The translations under genes were made by a program, and so were the position numbers. DNA of 61,177 nt, from positions 1 to 61,177 of the forward strand of contig NZ_JACDFE010000002.1 in the NCBI RefSeq assembly GCF_013815995.1, read 5' to 3'. Position 1 is the stretch's first letter. The number at the start of each line of letters is the position of its first letter. Shown here one piece after another: positions 37,605 through 48,128 of this stretch. The notes beneath the pieces were generated by a model. That model was not told the origin of the DNA and searched no databases. It saw only the letters and a list, made by a program, of their open reading frames with translations. The DNA is from Sporichthya sp. GTDB lineage: Bacteria; Actinomycetota; Actinomycetes; Sporichthyales; Sporichthyaceae.

Positions 37605-38495
37605 GTGAAGCTGCTGCGTTCCCTCCTGTTCGTCCCCGGGCACCGTGCTGCGACCTGGGGCGCAAAGGGGGTGGCCAGCGGCGCGGACGCACTGATCTTC
37701 GACCTCGAAGACTCGGTGCCGGCCGACCTGAAGGCGCAGGGCCGGCGCACCGTTGCCGCGGCCGTTCAGGAACTTCGCGGTCAGCACCCGAATCTCGGTC
37801 TCTACGTCCGGCTGAACTCCTTGGACAGCGGCCTGGTCGCCGACGACCTCGAGGCCGTCGGCGTGGCCGGACTCGACGGGTTCGTGCTGCCCAAGACCTA
37901 CGGCCCGCTCGACGTCGTGCGCTTCGATGCGCTGGTCGCGGAGGCCGAGCGCCGGGCCGGCCTGCCCGAGCAATCGCTCGAATACATCCTGGCGTTGGAG
38001 ACCGCGGAGGCCTACGCGACGTGCGACCAGCTCGCCACCGCCTCGCCTCGGGTGGCCACCCTGTTCGCCGGGACGGCGCGTGACGCTGATGTCGCGCGCT
38101 CCGTCGGCTTCCGGTTCACTCCCGGCGGCCTCGAGACCTTGTACCTGCGGAGCAAGGCTCTGCTCGCCACCCGGGCGGCGGGCCTGGAGCACCCTCTGAT
38201 CGGGCTCTGGCAGGACATCCACGACCTCGAGGGATGCCGCCAGTTCGCGTTCGATAATCGCGGCCTCGGCTACCGCGGTCAGGTGGTCATCCATCCGTCG
38301 CACGTCCCTGTGGTCAATGAGGTGTTCTCGCCGTCTGCGGCAGAGGTCGACTTCTACGAGGGCATGATCCAGGCCTTCGAGGTGGCGGAGCGCGACGGCA
38401 TCGCGGCGATCGACTACGCCGGCCAACACATCGACTATGCCCACATCAAGACGGCGCGTGAAGTCGTGGCCCTCAGCCAGAGGCTGTCGGTATGA
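37605..38495 (+). CDS. CoA ester lyase, HpcH/HpaI/CitE family
   Basis: LLRSLLFVPGHR...DALIFDLEDSVP...GYRGQVVIHPSHVPVVNEVFSPS; GTG at 37605. Confidence 0.9.
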   Translation: MKLLRSLLFVPGHRAATWGAKGVASGADALIFDLEDSVPADLKAQGRRTVAAAVQELRGQHPNLGLYVRLNSLDSGLVADDLEAVGVAGLDGFVLPKTYGPLDVVRFDALVAEAERRAGLPEQSLEYILALETAEAYATCDQLATASPRVATLFAGTARDADVARSVGFRFTPGGLETLYLRSKALLATRAAGLEHPLIGLWQDIHDLEGCRQFAFDNRGLGYRGQVVIHPSHVPVVNEVFSPSAAEVDFYEGMIQAFEVAERDGIAAIDYAGQHIDYAHIKTAREVVALSQRLSV

Positions 38496-38968
38496 CCGGT
38501 CTCTACTACGAGGAGTGCGAGCCGGGCCTCGTCTTCGACCATGCGATCCGACGGACAGTCACCGAGACCGACAACACGCTGTTCTGCGCGCTGACCCTCA
38601 ACACCGCGGCCGTCCACCTGGACGAGGAGTACGCCAAGGGCACCGTGTTCGGCCAGCGGCTCGTCAACAGCCTGTACCTGCTCGGACTGGTCACCGGCAT
38701 CAGCGTCCCCGAGACCACCCAAGGCACCACCCTGGCCAATCTCGGCTTCGAGGACGTCCGGTTTCCCAAGCCGGTCTTCCACGGCGACACCATCCACGTC
38801 CGCACCGAGATCCTCGACCGGCGAATCTCGTCGAGCCGGACCGACTCGGGCATCGTGCGGTGGCGGCACTTCGGAATGAATCAGCGCGACGAGATTGTGT
38901 GCGACTGCCGGCGGGTGGCGCTGATGTACTACCGGGAGCCCCAACCCGTGACCGCAGGCGGCGGCTGA
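38492..38968 (+). CDS. MaoC family dehydratase/hydratase
   Basis: VTETDNTLFCALTLNTAAVHLDEEYAKGTVFGQRLVNSLYLLGLVTGIS hot-dog fold signature. Confidence 0.85.
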   Translation: MTGLYYEECEPGLVFDHAIRRTVTETDNTLFCALTLNTAAVHLDEEYAKGTVFGQRLVNSLYLLGLVTGISVPETTQGTTLANLGFEDVRFPKPVFHGDTIHVRTEILDRRISSSRTDSGIVRWRHFGMNQRDEIVCDCRRVALMYYREPQPVTAGGG

Positions 38969-40986
38969 TGCGCGGCTCCAACTTGTTCGCCACGGCGGAC
39001 GGGGCGACCTGGCTGCCGTCCCAAAAGGACCTTGAGCGCAGCCGGTTGCGTGCGGCCATGGAGTCGTGGGGCTACGACGATGTGGCCGCCCTGCACCAGG
39101 CCTCGGTCGATGATCCGCAGTGGTTCTGGCCGGCTGTGGCGGCGGACCTGGGCATCGAGTTCAGCTCGCCCTTCCACATGGTCCGCGACGACTCGGCCGG
39201 TCCCGAGTTCCCGCGCTGGTTCGTCGGAGCCACCTTCAACATCGTCGACTCGTGCGTCGAGCGGCACGCGATCGCGTCCTACGCGGACAAGCCGGCCGTC
39301 TGTTTCGAGGGTGACGCCGGGCAGTACCGGGAGATCAGCCACCGCATGCTGGCCGCCGAAGTGCATCGCGTCGCCGACGCGTTCGCCGAGCTCGGCGTGC
39401 GGAAGGGGGATTGCGTCGGCCTATTCCTGCCGGCGGTGCCTGAAGCCGCTGTCGCGTTCCTGGCCTGTGCCCGCTTGGGCGCGATCGCCGTGCCGATGTT
39501 CTCCGGCTACGGCGCCGGTCCGGTCGCCGATCGCCTCAACGACTGCGCCGCCGTCCTGCTGGTGACGGCCGACCACACGACCCGGCGCGGTCGACCGGTC
39601 GAGATGAAGGCGATTGCAGACGAGGCGCTGCTGCGCGCCCCCGGCGTGCGCACGGTGGTCGTGGTCCCGGCCGGCGAGCCCCGGTCCGACGCGATGGTGG
39701 CCGGTCGCGACCTCTGGTGGGGGGAGCTCCAACCGCTGCAGCGCAGTGCCGCCGCCGAGCGGCTGGACCCGAACCACCCGCTGATGATCATGTACACGTC
39801 CGGCACGACCGGTCGCCCCAAGGGCATCGTGCACTCGCACGTCGGATACCTGCTGAAAGCGGCATTGGACTTCGGGTACGCGTTCGATCTTCAGACCGAC
39901 GACGTCCTGTCGTGGATCGCGGATCTGGGATGGAACCTGGCGCCGCTGATGATCGTCGGCGGGCTGCACCTCGGATCGACGATCGTGCTGATTGAAGGTG
40001 TGCCGGACTATCCGACCCCCGACCGGATCTGGGAGATCGCCCGGCGCCGCAATGCGACCGTGCAGGGCCTGGCCCCGACCGCGGCCCGGATCCTGCAGAC
40101 GCAGACCGAAGGATTCCAGCCGGGGTTGCCGCTCAGCCTGCGGGCCTTCGTCTCCACCGGTGAGGCCTGGGACAGCACCTCGTGGACCTGGCTCTTCGCG
40201 ACCGTCGGCCAGCGCCGGCTGCCGATCCTCAACTACACCGGCGGGACCGAGGTCGGCGGCGGAATCCTTTCTGGCTACACGATCCTGCCGCATCGGGGGC
40301 CCAGCTTCTGCGGTCCGCTGCTGGGCATGGACGTCGCGGTTCTCGACCCGACCGGGGACCCGACCGTCGGAGGGCCCGGCGAACTCGCGCTGCTGAACAC
40401 CTGGCCGGGCATCGCCCTCGGGTTCTGGCACGACGACGAGCGGTTTCTCTCGACGTACTGGCGGCAGTTCCCGGGCACCTGGGTGCACGGCGACCTGGCC
40501 CAGCTGAGCCCTGACGGGTACTGGGACATCCTCGGTCGGAGCGACGACACGATGAAGATCGCCGGTCGGCGGGTGGGGCCCGGCGAGGTCGAGTCCGCCC
40601 TCCTGGCCGCGCCCGGGGTGAAGGACGCCGCAGTCGTGGGCGTTCCCGACGACGTGCGCGGCCAGCGCATCGTGGCCTTCCTGGTGCCCAAGGACCTCGC
40701 GGCGTTGGAGCTGAAGGTCGTGGAGGAGCAGGTCGCGCAACGGATCGGTCGCTCTCTCGTCCCGAGTGCTCTGCACCTGGTGAGCGGACTTCCGAAGACG
40801 AAGAACGGCAAGACCATGCGGCGCACGATCCGAGCGCGGTACCTCGGCGAGGCACTGGGAGACCTGACCGCGCTGGATGCAGCAACGCCGGTGGAGCAAA
40901 TACCGGTCCTAACAGAACTGTCCGCCACCGGCCGTCCGAGCTCGGGCGTGACCGGCAAGAGCGACGGCTACGGGAGAACTACATGA
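38968..40986 (+). CDS. AMP-forming acyl-CoA synthetase (acetyl/acetoacetyl-CoA synthetase-like)
   Basis: IMYTSGTTGRPKGIVHSHVGYL; GRSDDTMKIAGRRVGPGEVESAL; PKTKNGKTMRR. Confidence 0.92.
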   Translation: MRGSNLFATADGATWLPSQKDLERSRLRAAMESWGYDDVAALHQASVDDPQWFWPAVAADLGIEFSSPFHMVRDDSAGPEFPRWFVGATFNIVDSCVERHAIASYADKPAVCFEGDAGQYREISHRMLAAEVHRVADAFAELGVRKGDCVGLFLPAVPEAAVAFLACARLGAIAVPMFSGYGAGPVADRLNDCAAVLLVTADHTTRRGRPVEMKAIADEALLRAPGVRTVVVVPAGEPRSDAMVAGRDLWWGELQPLQRSAAAERLDPNHPLMIMYTSGTTGRPKGIVHSHVGYLLKAALDFGYAFDLQTDDVLSWIADLGWNLAPLMIVGGLHLGSTIVLIEGVPDYPTPDRIWEIARRRNATVQGLAPTAARILQTQTEGFQPGLPLSLRAFVSTGEAWDSTSWTWLFATVGQRRLPILNYTGGTEVGGGILSGYTILPHRGPSFCGPLLGMDVAVLDPTGDPTVGGPGELALLNTWPGIALGFWHDDERFLSTYWRQFPGTWVHGDLAQLSPDGYWDILGRSDDTMKIAGRRVGPGEVESALLAAPGVKDAAVVGVPDDVRGQRIVAFLVPKDLAALELKVVEEQVAQRIGRSLVPSALHLVSGLPKTKNGKTMRRTIRARYLGEALGDLTALDAATPVEQIPVLTELSATGRPSSGVTGKSDGYGRTT

Positions 40987-42146
40987 CGCTGACCTCAGAG
41001 TCGGATCTCGAGCTGATTCGCAAGACCGTGCGTGGTCTCGCCAATCGCTTCACCCTCGACTACTGGCGAGAGAAAGACCAGACCGGTACGTACCCCTGGG
41101 AGTTCATCCGCGCCTTCGCCGAAGGCGGATGGATGGGCGCAATGATCCCGGAGGAGTACGGCGGCCTCGGCCTCGGACTCACCGAGTCGGGCGTCATGCT
41201 TCACGAGATCGCGCTCTCCGGCGCGGGAACCGGCGGAGTGTCCGCCATCCACTTCTCGGTCTTCCCCTCGGGCCCGATCCTGCGGCACGGATCCGAGGAG
41301 ATGAAGCGGACGTACCTGCCTGAGCTCGCAGCGGGCCGGCTGCTGATGGCCTTCGGCGTCTCGGAACCCGACGCCGGATTCGACACCTCCCGAATCTCGA
41401 CGCGGGCGGTCCGTGAGGGCGGCAAGTGGCACATCACCGGGCGGAAGGTGTGGATCACCAATGCCCAGAACGCGCACCGCCTCCTCCTGCTGGCCCGCAC
41501 CTCGCCGCGCAACGAGGAGCGCCCGCTCGACGGCATGACGCTCTTCTTCACCGACCTCAACCGTGACCGCATCGATGTCCGCGAAATCGAGAAGCTCGGC
41601 CGGGCGTGCGTGGACTCGAACGAGTTGTTCATCGACGATCTCGTGGTGGGAGACGAGGACGTCATCGGTGAGGTGGGCAAGGGATTTCGCTACCTGCTCG
41701 ACGGCCTCAACCCGGAACGGATTGTCGTCGGGATGGAGCAGACCGGGCTGGGCCGGTGCGCACTCGGCCTCGCCGTCGACTACGCGAACCAGCGCGTGGT
41801 GTTCGACCGTCCGATCGGCAAGAACCAGGCGATCGCTCACCCGCTGGCCGACTCCTGGATCCGGCTGCACGCGGCCGAGCGGGTCGCCATGCACGCAGCC
41901 GCGCTCTTCGATCAGAACCTGCCCTGCGGGCCGGAGGCGAACGCGGCCAAGTTCCTCGGCAGCGAGGCGGGCTTCGAGGCCTGTGACCGTGCGATGCAGA
42001 CGTTCGGGAGCTTCTCCTACTCGAAGGAGTTCCACATCGAACGGCTCTGGCGGGAATCCCGGTTGCTGAAGATCGCGCCCGTCTCCCAGGAGATGGTGCT
42101 GAACTTCGTCGCTACCAACGTGCTCGGCCTCCCGAAGTCCTACTGA
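40983..42146 (+). CDS. Acyl-CoA dehydrogenase
   Basis: MIPEEYGGLGLGLTESGVMLHEIA; FGVSEPDAGFDTSRISTRAVREGGKWHITGRKVWITNA. Confidence 0.93.
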   Translation: MTLTSESDLELIRKTVRGLANRFTLDYWREKDQTGTYPWEFIRAFAEGGWMGAMIPEEYGGLGLGLTESGVMLHEIALSGAGTGGVSAIHFSVFPSGPILRHGSEEMKRTYLPELAAGRLLMAFGVSEPDAGFDTSRISTRAVREGGKWHITGRKVWITNAQNAHRLLLLARTSPRNEERPLDGMTLFFTDLNRDRIDVREIEKLGRACVDSNELFIDDLVVGDEDVIGEVGKGFRYLLDGLNPERIVVGMEQTGLGRCALGLAVDYANQRVVFDRPIGKNQAIAHPLADSWIRLHAAERVAMHAAALFDQNLPCGPEANAAKFLGSEAGFEACDRAMQTFGSFSYSKEFHIERLWRESRLLKIAPVSQEMVLNFVATNVLGLPKSY

Positions 42147-42152
42147 GTCCGC

Positions 42153-42932
42153 GTGACGAGCAATGCGCCGGCGCCGGCGCTCGATCCCGCCCGGCTGCTG
42201 CAGAGTCAGATCGCGGTCGTCACCGGTGCCGCACAGGGCATCGGTGAAGCGATTGCCCGCAGGTTCGCGCAGCACGGCGCGCACGTCGTCCTCGTCGACC
42301 TCAATCGGGACGCGTTGGAGCTTCTCGCCCTCGACCTGGCCTCCGGCCCCGGGAGCGCTTCGGTCGTGTGCGCCGATGTGAGCTCGCCGGAGGACCACGA
42401 AACGGTGCATGCGCACTGCCGCGACGACCTCGGCGGCGTGCACGTCCTGGTCAACAACGCCGGCATCAATCGCGATGCCTATCTGCCGAAGATGTCGCTC
42501 GCGGACTTCGACCAGGTCATCTCGGTGAGCCTGCGCGGGGCCTGGCTGGGAATCCGCACCTTGTCGCCGCTCATGCGCGCCGGGTCCGGTGGCTCGATCG
42601 TCAATATGTCCTCGCTGGCCGGGAAGATCGGCAACCCGGGCCAGACCAACTACTCGGCCGCGAAGGCCGGGCTGATCGGCCTGACCAAGGCCGCGGCCAA
42701 GGAACTCGGCGGGTTCGGCATTCGCGTGAACGCCGTTCAGCCGGGGCTGATTCGGACCGCAATGACCGAGCGGATGAAGCCGGAGGTGTGGCAGGCGAAG
42801 GAGGCCGAGGTGCCACTTGGTCGCGCCGGAACCCCGGACGAAGTGGCCGCCGCGGTCCTGTTCCTCGCCTCCCCGATGGGTGGCTACATCAGCGGAGCTG
42901 TGCTGGAGGTCAGTGGTGGCCGTGGCATCTAA
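42153..42932 (+). CDS. SDR/FabG-like 3-hydroxyacyl-CoA dehydrogenase candidate
   Basis: IAVVTGAAQGIGEAIARRFAQHGAHVVLVDL; YSAAKAGLIGLTKAAAKEL. Confidence 0.9.
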   Translation: MTSNAPAPALDPARLLQSQIAVVTGAAQGIGEAIARRFAQHGAHVVLVDLNRDALELLALDLASGPGSASVVCADVSSPEDHETVHAHCRDDLGGVHVLVNNAGINRDAYLPKMSLADFDQVISVSLRGAWLGIRTLSPLMRAGSGGSIVNMSSLAGKIGNPGQTNYSAAKAGLIGLTKAAAKELGGFGIRVNAVQPGLIRTAMTERMKPEVWQAKEAEVPLGRAGTPDEVAAAVLFLASPMGGYISGAVLEVSGGRGI

Positions 42933-42946
42933 ACGAGAGGTAGACC

Positions 42947-43750
42947 ATGCTCGCTCGGTACAAGGAGTTTGACCGTCTCCGCTTCGAGAACCCCAGCCCG
43001 GGCGTCCTGGAGCTGGTGTTCGAAGGCCCTGGCCTGAATGCGGTGGACGAAGAGATGCATCGCCAGCTGCCGGAGATCTGGCCGGTCATCGACAAGGATC
43101 CGGAAGTCCGGTGCGTCCTGGTCCGCGGTGAGGGCAAGGCGTTCTCGGCCGGCGGAAGTTTCGATCTGATTGATGCTCAGATCAACGACTATGCGGTGCG
43201 CGTGCGGGTCCTTAGGGAGTCGCGGGATCTGTTCTACAACGTGATCAATTGCTCGAAGCCGATCATCTCCGCCATCCACGGCCCCGCTGTCGGTGCCGGC
43301 CTGGTGGTGGCCTTGCTCGCCGACATCTCGATCGCCGCGACCGACGCCCGGATCATCGATGGACACACTCGCCTCGGCGTTACGGCCGGGGACCACGCCG
43401 CGATGGTGTGGCCGCTGCTGTGCGGGATGGCGAAGGCGAAGTACTACCTGCTGACCTGCAAGGAGATGTCCGGGGCGGAAGCCGAACGCATCGGCATCAT
43501 CTCGTTGGCGGTGGAGCGCGAGGAGTTGTTCGGCACCGCGCGCACGATTGCGGCCGACCTCAGTATGGGAGCGCAGGAAGCCATCCGGTGGACGAAGTTC
43601 TCGCTGAACAACTGGTACCGGGCGCAAGGTCCGATCTTCGAGGCGTCGCTCGGCCTTGAGTTCCTCGGCTTCGGTGGTCCTGAGGTTCGCGAAGGCGTCG
43701 CCGCTCACCGGGAGCGCCGGGCCCCGGTGTTCGTCCCGGATGCGGGATGA
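42947..43750 (+). CDS. Enoyl-CoA hydratase/isomerase
   Basis: [20 protein letters not shown]...[41 protein letters not shown]. Confidence 0.9.
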   Translation: MLARYKEFDRLRFENPSPGVLELVFEGPGLNAVDEEMHRQLPEIWPVIDKDPEVRCVLVRGEGKAFSAGGSFDLIDAQINDYAVRVRVLRESRDLFYNVINCSKPIISAIHGPAVGAGLVVALLADISIAATDARIIDGHTRLGVTAGDHAAMVWPLLCGMAKAKYYLLTCKEMSGAEAERIGIISLAVEREELFGTARTIAADLSMGAQEAIRWTKFSLNNWYRAQGPIFEASLGLEFLGFGGPEVREGVAAHRERRAPVFVPDAG

Positions 43751-45180
43751 CCTCACCTGCTGGGGTTCAGGTGCGGGTAGCGGGCGCCAAGTCGATCAGT
43801 GAGTTGCTCTTCGCCCCCGCCAGCATCGCCATCGTGGGTGCCTCGAACGACCCGGCGAAGCTCTCCGGTCGCCCGCTCGACTACCTGCGCACCTTCGGGT
43901 TCGCCGGCTCGGTGTACGCCGTCAATCCGTTGCGCCCCGAGGTGCAGGGCATCGCGACCTACCCGAGCGTGACGGCGATCGGAGCGCCAGTCGACCTTGC
44001 GGTCATCGTGGTTCCCGCCGGCCTGGTGCCTGCGGCCGTGGCGGATTGCGCCCAGGCCCGCGTCGGCGTTGCCATCGTCTTCGCGTCGGGGTTCGCCGAG
44101 GCCGCCGCCGGGGGCGCCGACCTGCAGAGCGAGGTCGACGCGGCGATGGCCGGGTCGTCCCTGCGGTTGCTCGGGCCGAACTGTCTCGGATCCTTCGCGC
44201 TGCCGGCGAAGGCCTTCGCGACGTTCTCCTCGGCGTTCGACGAGGCAACGGCGGTGGTGGACGAGCCGATCGCGCTGGTCACCCAGAGCGGCGCGGTCGG
44301 CACGTTCATCTACAGCACCTTCGCGCGCCTAGGCGGCGGCGTGCGCTACTTCGCCAACCCGGGCAACGAAGCCGACCTGACTGTTCCAGATCTCCTGCTC
44401 GATCTGGCCGGCCGCGACGACGTCGACATCCTCGCCGGTCACCTCGAGGGTTTGCGTCGTCCGGACGTGCTCCGGGAAGCCGCGGCCACGGCCCGGGCGG
44501 CCGACAAGCCGATGATCCTGATCAAGGCCGGCCGGACCCCGGAGGGTGGCCGGGCCGTGGCCGCCCACACCGCTTCGGATCCCGGTGATGACGAGGCCTT
44601 CGCCGAACTGGCCCGGGCCGAGGGCATCGTGCGGGTCGACGGCATGGAGTCGATGGTCGACACGCTGCTGGTCTTCCGGCCGCGCCGGCGCGCTGGTGGC
44701 CGCCGGGTCACGATGGTCACCCAGAGCGGCGGGGCCGGCGCGCTGGCTGCTGATGCGACGGTCCATGAAGGCCTGGACCTGGCTCCCTGGTCGGCGTCCG
44801 ATCGTCGCGGGCTCGAGCAGTGCCTACCGGCTTTCGGCTCCGCCCAGAACCCGATCGATGTCACCGGCCGGTTGCTCACCGACCCCGCGCTGCTGCAGCG
44901 GGTGCTCGCCGAGGTCGTGGCGCATGATTCGACGGACGTCGTCCTCGTCCTGCTCGGCAACTCCGACCGGGGCGCCGACGTCATCGTCGAAGGTCTCACC
45001 CGCGCCTACGAGTCCACCGTCAAGCCGTTCGTGGCGGTGTGGACCGGGGGCAATGGATGGGCGCGCCAGGAACTCCTCCGGCTCGGAGTCCCGACGTACA
45101 CCGATCCGACCCGGGCCGTCCGGGCGATCGGGCACCTGGTGAGATTCAGCGAGAGCCGAGCGTCCGGAGTTCGGGGCTGA
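43747..45180 (+). CDS. NDP-forming acyl-CoA synthetase, alpha (CoA-binding/ligase) part
   Basis: [61 protein letters not shown]; no ATP-grasp domain in ORF. Confidence 0.85.
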   Translation: MTSPAGVQVRVAGAKSISELLFAPASIAIVGASNDPAKLSGRPLDYLRTFGFAGSVYAVNPLRPEVQGIATYPSVTAIGAPVDLAVIVVPAGLVPAAVADCAQARVGVAIVFASGFAEAAAGGADLQSEVDAAMAGSSLRLLGPNCLGSFALPAKAFATFSSAFDEATAVVDEPIALVTQSGAVGTFIYSTFARLGGGVRYFANPGNEADLTVPDLLLDLAGRDDVDILAGHLEGLRRPDVLREAAATARAADKPMILIKAGRTPEGGRAVAAHTASDPGDDEAFAELARAEGIVRVDGMESMVDTLLVFRPRRRAGGRRVTMVTQSGGAGALAADATVHEGLDLAPWSASDRRGLEQCLPAFGSAQNPIDVTGRLLTDPALLQRVLAEVVAHDSTDVVLVLLGNSDRGADVIVEGLTRAYESTVKPFVAVWTGGNGWARQELLRLGVPTYTDPTRAVRAIGHLVRFSESRASGVRG

Positions 45181-46730
45181 TGCCGGAGCTGGAGCAAGTG
45201 GACGTTCTCATCCTCGGCTGCGGTGCGGCCGGTGTCGCGGCCGCTTTGGCGGCCCGCCGAGCCGGCGCCGAAGTAGCGATGATCGAGCACCAAGCCGAGG
45301 ACCGGCACACGCCCAACACGCGGATGTCCGGCGGCTGGTTGATGACCCTGACCGATGAGGTCGCCGGCCGTGGCTACCTGACGGAATGCGCACAGGGTCT
45401 GGTCGAGGACGACCTCATCGCCGGATGGGCCCGGGGCGCGGTGTCCTTGCCGACGGAGCTCAAGGCGCTGGGCGTCGACCTCGAGCTCGCCGACACGGCG
45501 ACGTGGGGACTCTCCCGGCTGGATGTGGAGAAGGACAGCTGGGCCGAGCACGCCGAGATCCCGGGCGCCGATTCGGTCCGGGTCTGGCGGACCGTGACCG
45601 ACCTTCCGTCCACCTGCCCGGCGGCCGGCGGGCTGGCGACGGCCACGGGCACCGTCCTCGGTGGCGAGGCGTTGTACCGCGGACTCATGCACGCGGTCCG
45701 GGCTGCCGGGGTGGAGGTGCGGTGGGGGATCGAGCCGATCTCTCTGATTCTGCGCCAGACCGCGGATGGCACAACGGTGGCCGGCATTCGGTGGCTCGAG
45801 GGCGGAACCGTGCGCGAACTCCGCGCCCGGGGCGGAGTCATCCTGGCCACCGGTGGGTTCGGAGCCGGTCGGGACCTGATCCGGGAGTTCCTGTCCGTCC
45901 CGAACACCCGCTTCTACGGCAACCCGGGCAACGACGGCAGCGGACTCAAGCTGGCCATGTCGGCCGGGGCGGCGTTGGCGCGGATGAATCGCATGGTGGG
46001 TCGCGGCGTGATGAGCTTCCCGCTTGCCGACGGCGTAGAGCTCGGCTTCATGGTCATCATGAAGGGCGGCGGCTATGTCATCTGTGACGACCAGGGCGCC
46101 CGGTACGCCGATGAGTACGACCAGGCGATGCAGCAGCATTCCTTCTTCCACCACATGCAGCACGTGGATCCGCACACCCATCGGTACAGCCGCTCGCCGT
46201 CGTTCTACGTCTTCGACGAGCGCCGTCGGCAGTCGGGTCCGCTGACCTACCAGGACCGGGGCGCCTGCGGTGTGGGCCTCTACGACTGGAGCTCGGACAA
46301 CCAGCGCGAGATCGACGCCGGATGGATCTCGGTGGGTCCGACGCCGGCGGCCGCGGCGGCCGCGGCGGGCGCCGGTTCACCGGAGGCGTTCGAGGCGGCC
46401 ATCGCCGAATACAACCGCGGCTGCCAGGCCGGGAGCGACTCGTTCGGGCGTCCCGCTGACACGCTGATCGCGCTGGACCAGCCGCCGTACTACTGCGTGC
46501 CGCTCTACATCGGTGGTCCCTACGTGACCGGGGGACCACAACGGAACGCCGAGGGCCAGGTTCTCGGCGTGCGCGGCGGACCGGTGCCGGGTCTGTTCAG
46601 TGGCGGGGAACTGGGACAGGCGATCGGGCTGCTCTACCCGGCTCAGGGCGCCTCGATCTCCGAGGCCTGGTGCAGCGGAGCCATCGCCGGTGCTTCGGCC
46701 GCACGAGCAGCTGGTGACTCGCGCCGGTAG
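45180..46730 (+). CDS. FAD-dependent oxidoreductase (fumarate reductase/3-ketosteroid dehydrogenase-like)
   Basis: VDVLILGCGAAGVAAALAARRAGAEVAMIEH; GGVILATGGFGAG; YPAQGASISEAWCSGAIAGASAA. Confidence 0.85.
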   Translation: MPELEQVDVLILGCGAAGVAAALAARRAGAEVAMIEHQAEDRHTPNTRMSGGWLMTLTDEVAGRGYLTECAQGLVEDDLIAGWARGAVSLPTELKALGVDLELADTATWGLSRLDVEKDSWAEHAEIPGADSVRVWRTVTDLPSTCPAAGGLATATGTVLGGEALYRGLMHAVRAAGVEVRWGIEPISLILRQTADGTTVAGIRWLEGGTVRELRARGGVILATGGFGAGRDLIREFLSVPNTRFYGNPGNDGSGLKLAMSAGAALARMNRMVGRGVMSFPLADGVELGFMVIMKGGGYVICDDQGARYADEYDQAMQQHSFFHHMQHVDPHTHRYSRSPSFYVFDERRRQSGPLTYQDRGACGVGLYDWSSDNQREIDAGWISVGPTPAAAAAAAGAGSPEAFEAAIAEYNRGCQAGSDSFGRPADTLIALDQPPYYCVPLYIGGPYVTGGPQRNAEGQVLGVRGGPVPGLFSGGELGQAIGLLYPAQGASISEAWCSGAIAGASAARAAGDSRR

Positions 46731-46748
46731 ACCCTGGCGCAGATTAGG

Positions 46749-46761
46749 CATAATATATTTA
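46749..46761. promoter_or_regulatory. AT-rich regulon motif, site G
   Basis: CATAATATATTTA = reverse complement of TAAATATATTATG (site A). Confidence 0.75.
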
Positions 46762-46787
46762 TGATCCGCCGCCGTAGGAGGCATTCC

Positions 46788-48128
46788 GTGAGCAGCAGCG
46801 ACCTGGCGCCGACCCCGGGCACCACGTGTCCTGTGGAGAGGATCGACATCACGTGCCCGGTGGAGAAGATCGCTGGCCTTGCGGACGCGTTCGCGACGCT
46901 GCGGTCGAAGGATGTCCTGCACTCGGCGGCAATCTGGTCTGCTGCCCACCGGGACCCGACCCCCGAGGCGCTCACCTGCCTGCGCGAGTACACCGACAAC
47001 GTCATCACCTTCGCCAACGGGGAGTCCCACCGCGGTCGTCGGCGCCTGCTGAACCAGCTGGTCCGCCCGGAAGCGATCGACGTCATCCGCGACACCATCG
47101 TCCTGCCGAGGTCGCGAGAGCTGCTCCAGCGACTGGCTACCGGGCCGGACGCCGAGGGCCGGTACCGCTTCGACCTCGTGACCTTCTGCGAGCGAGTGTT
47201 CCTGCACTTCTCCGCGAAGTTCATCGGCTTCGTCGGGACCGAAACCGACGAGCAGATGGAACGTCTGCGGGGGTGCGTCGGGCCGCTGTCGGGCGCCGTC
47301 GCCTCTGCGTTCTACAAGGATCGGGCCGGCATCTTGGCCGCGGCTGCCGAGGCCAAGGCCCGCTACATCGAGGAGTTCTACCTCCCCTCGCTGGCCGCCG
47401 CGCGGGCCGCCCTCGCCGACCGTCCGGCGGATGAGTCGGGCGCCGTCGAGCCGCCGCGGAACTTCATGGAGATCGTCGCTAGTGGCGTGCATGCCGAATG
47501 GGACGACGAGGCGCTGGCCATCCGGGACTCCGTCCTGCTGTTCTCGGCGAGCGTCGGATCGAGCACGCAGACCATCGTGAATGCCGTCGCGGGCCTGACC
47601 ACCTGGTTCGCCGAGCACCCCGAGGACTACGAGCAGAGCACGGACTACAACTTCCTCCTCGATGCGATCCAGGAGGCGCTGCGCCTGAACTCCCCGTTCT
47701 CGCCCTACGTCACCCGGGTCGCAGCCCGCGAAGCCGTCGTCGGAGAGCACACGCTGGCCGAGGGTCAGGAGATCCACGTCTATCTGCCGACCGCGGGTCA
47801 GGATCCCTCGGTGTGGGGCCCCGACGCAGCGGCCTTCAACCCGCGGCGACCAACCCCCGAGGGCTGGAACCGCCACGGAATCGCCTTCAGCGCCGGCCCG
47901 CACCAGTGCCTGGGTCAGCGGGTGGTTCTCGGTAGCGACGGCACCGGCGGGGCGCACGTCCGCGTTCTGCAGACCCTGTACCGCGCGGGCGTGCAACCGG
48001 ATCCGGACAGCCCGCCGAAGTCGATCGAGCGGGTGGTGCGGGAGCAGCCCGACCCGTTCGAGGTGGACCTGAAGCGCTGGACGTCGTACCCGGTCGTGCT
48101 CGACGACCTCGACCCGACCGACTCCTGA
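46788..48128 (+). CDS. Atypical cytochrome P450 (1 of 3 tandem paralogs)
   Basis: ExxR in IQEALRLNSPFSPY; heme loop FSAGPHQCLGQ; I-helix LLFSASVGSSTQTI; GTG 46788 with taggagg RBS. Confidence 0.85.
   Translation: MSSSDLAPTPGTTCPVERIDITCPVEKIAGLADAFATLRSKDVLHSAAIWSAAHRDPTPEALTCLREYTDNVITFANGESHRGRRRLLNQLVRPEAIDVIRDTIVLPRSRELLQRLATGPDAEGRYRFDLVTFCERVFLHFSAKFIGFVGTETDEQMERLRGCVGPLSGAVASAFYKDRAGILAAAAEAKARYIEEFYLPSLAAARAALADRPADESGAVEPPRNFMEIVASGVHAEWDDEALAIRDSVLLFSASVGSSTQTIVNAVAGLTTWFAEHPEDYEQSTDYNFLLDAIQEALRLNSPFSPYVTRVAAREAVVGEHTLAEGQEIHVYLPTAGQDPSVWGPDAAAFNPRRPTPEGWNRHGIAFSAGPHQCLGQRVVLGSDGTGGAHVRVLQTLYRAGVQPDPDSPPKSIERVVREQPDPFEVDLKRWTSYPVVLDDLDPTDS

Noticed and set aside
39421-40899. 492-aa minus-strand ORF
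   Set aside because: Antisense to the AMP-forming acyl-CoA synthetase with intact A-motifs.
46761-46787. ATG 46761 as start of the first P450
   Set aside because: This ATG starts inside the AT-rich motif and gives MIRRRRRHS; GTG 46788 has a proper taggagg RBS and matches paralog length.
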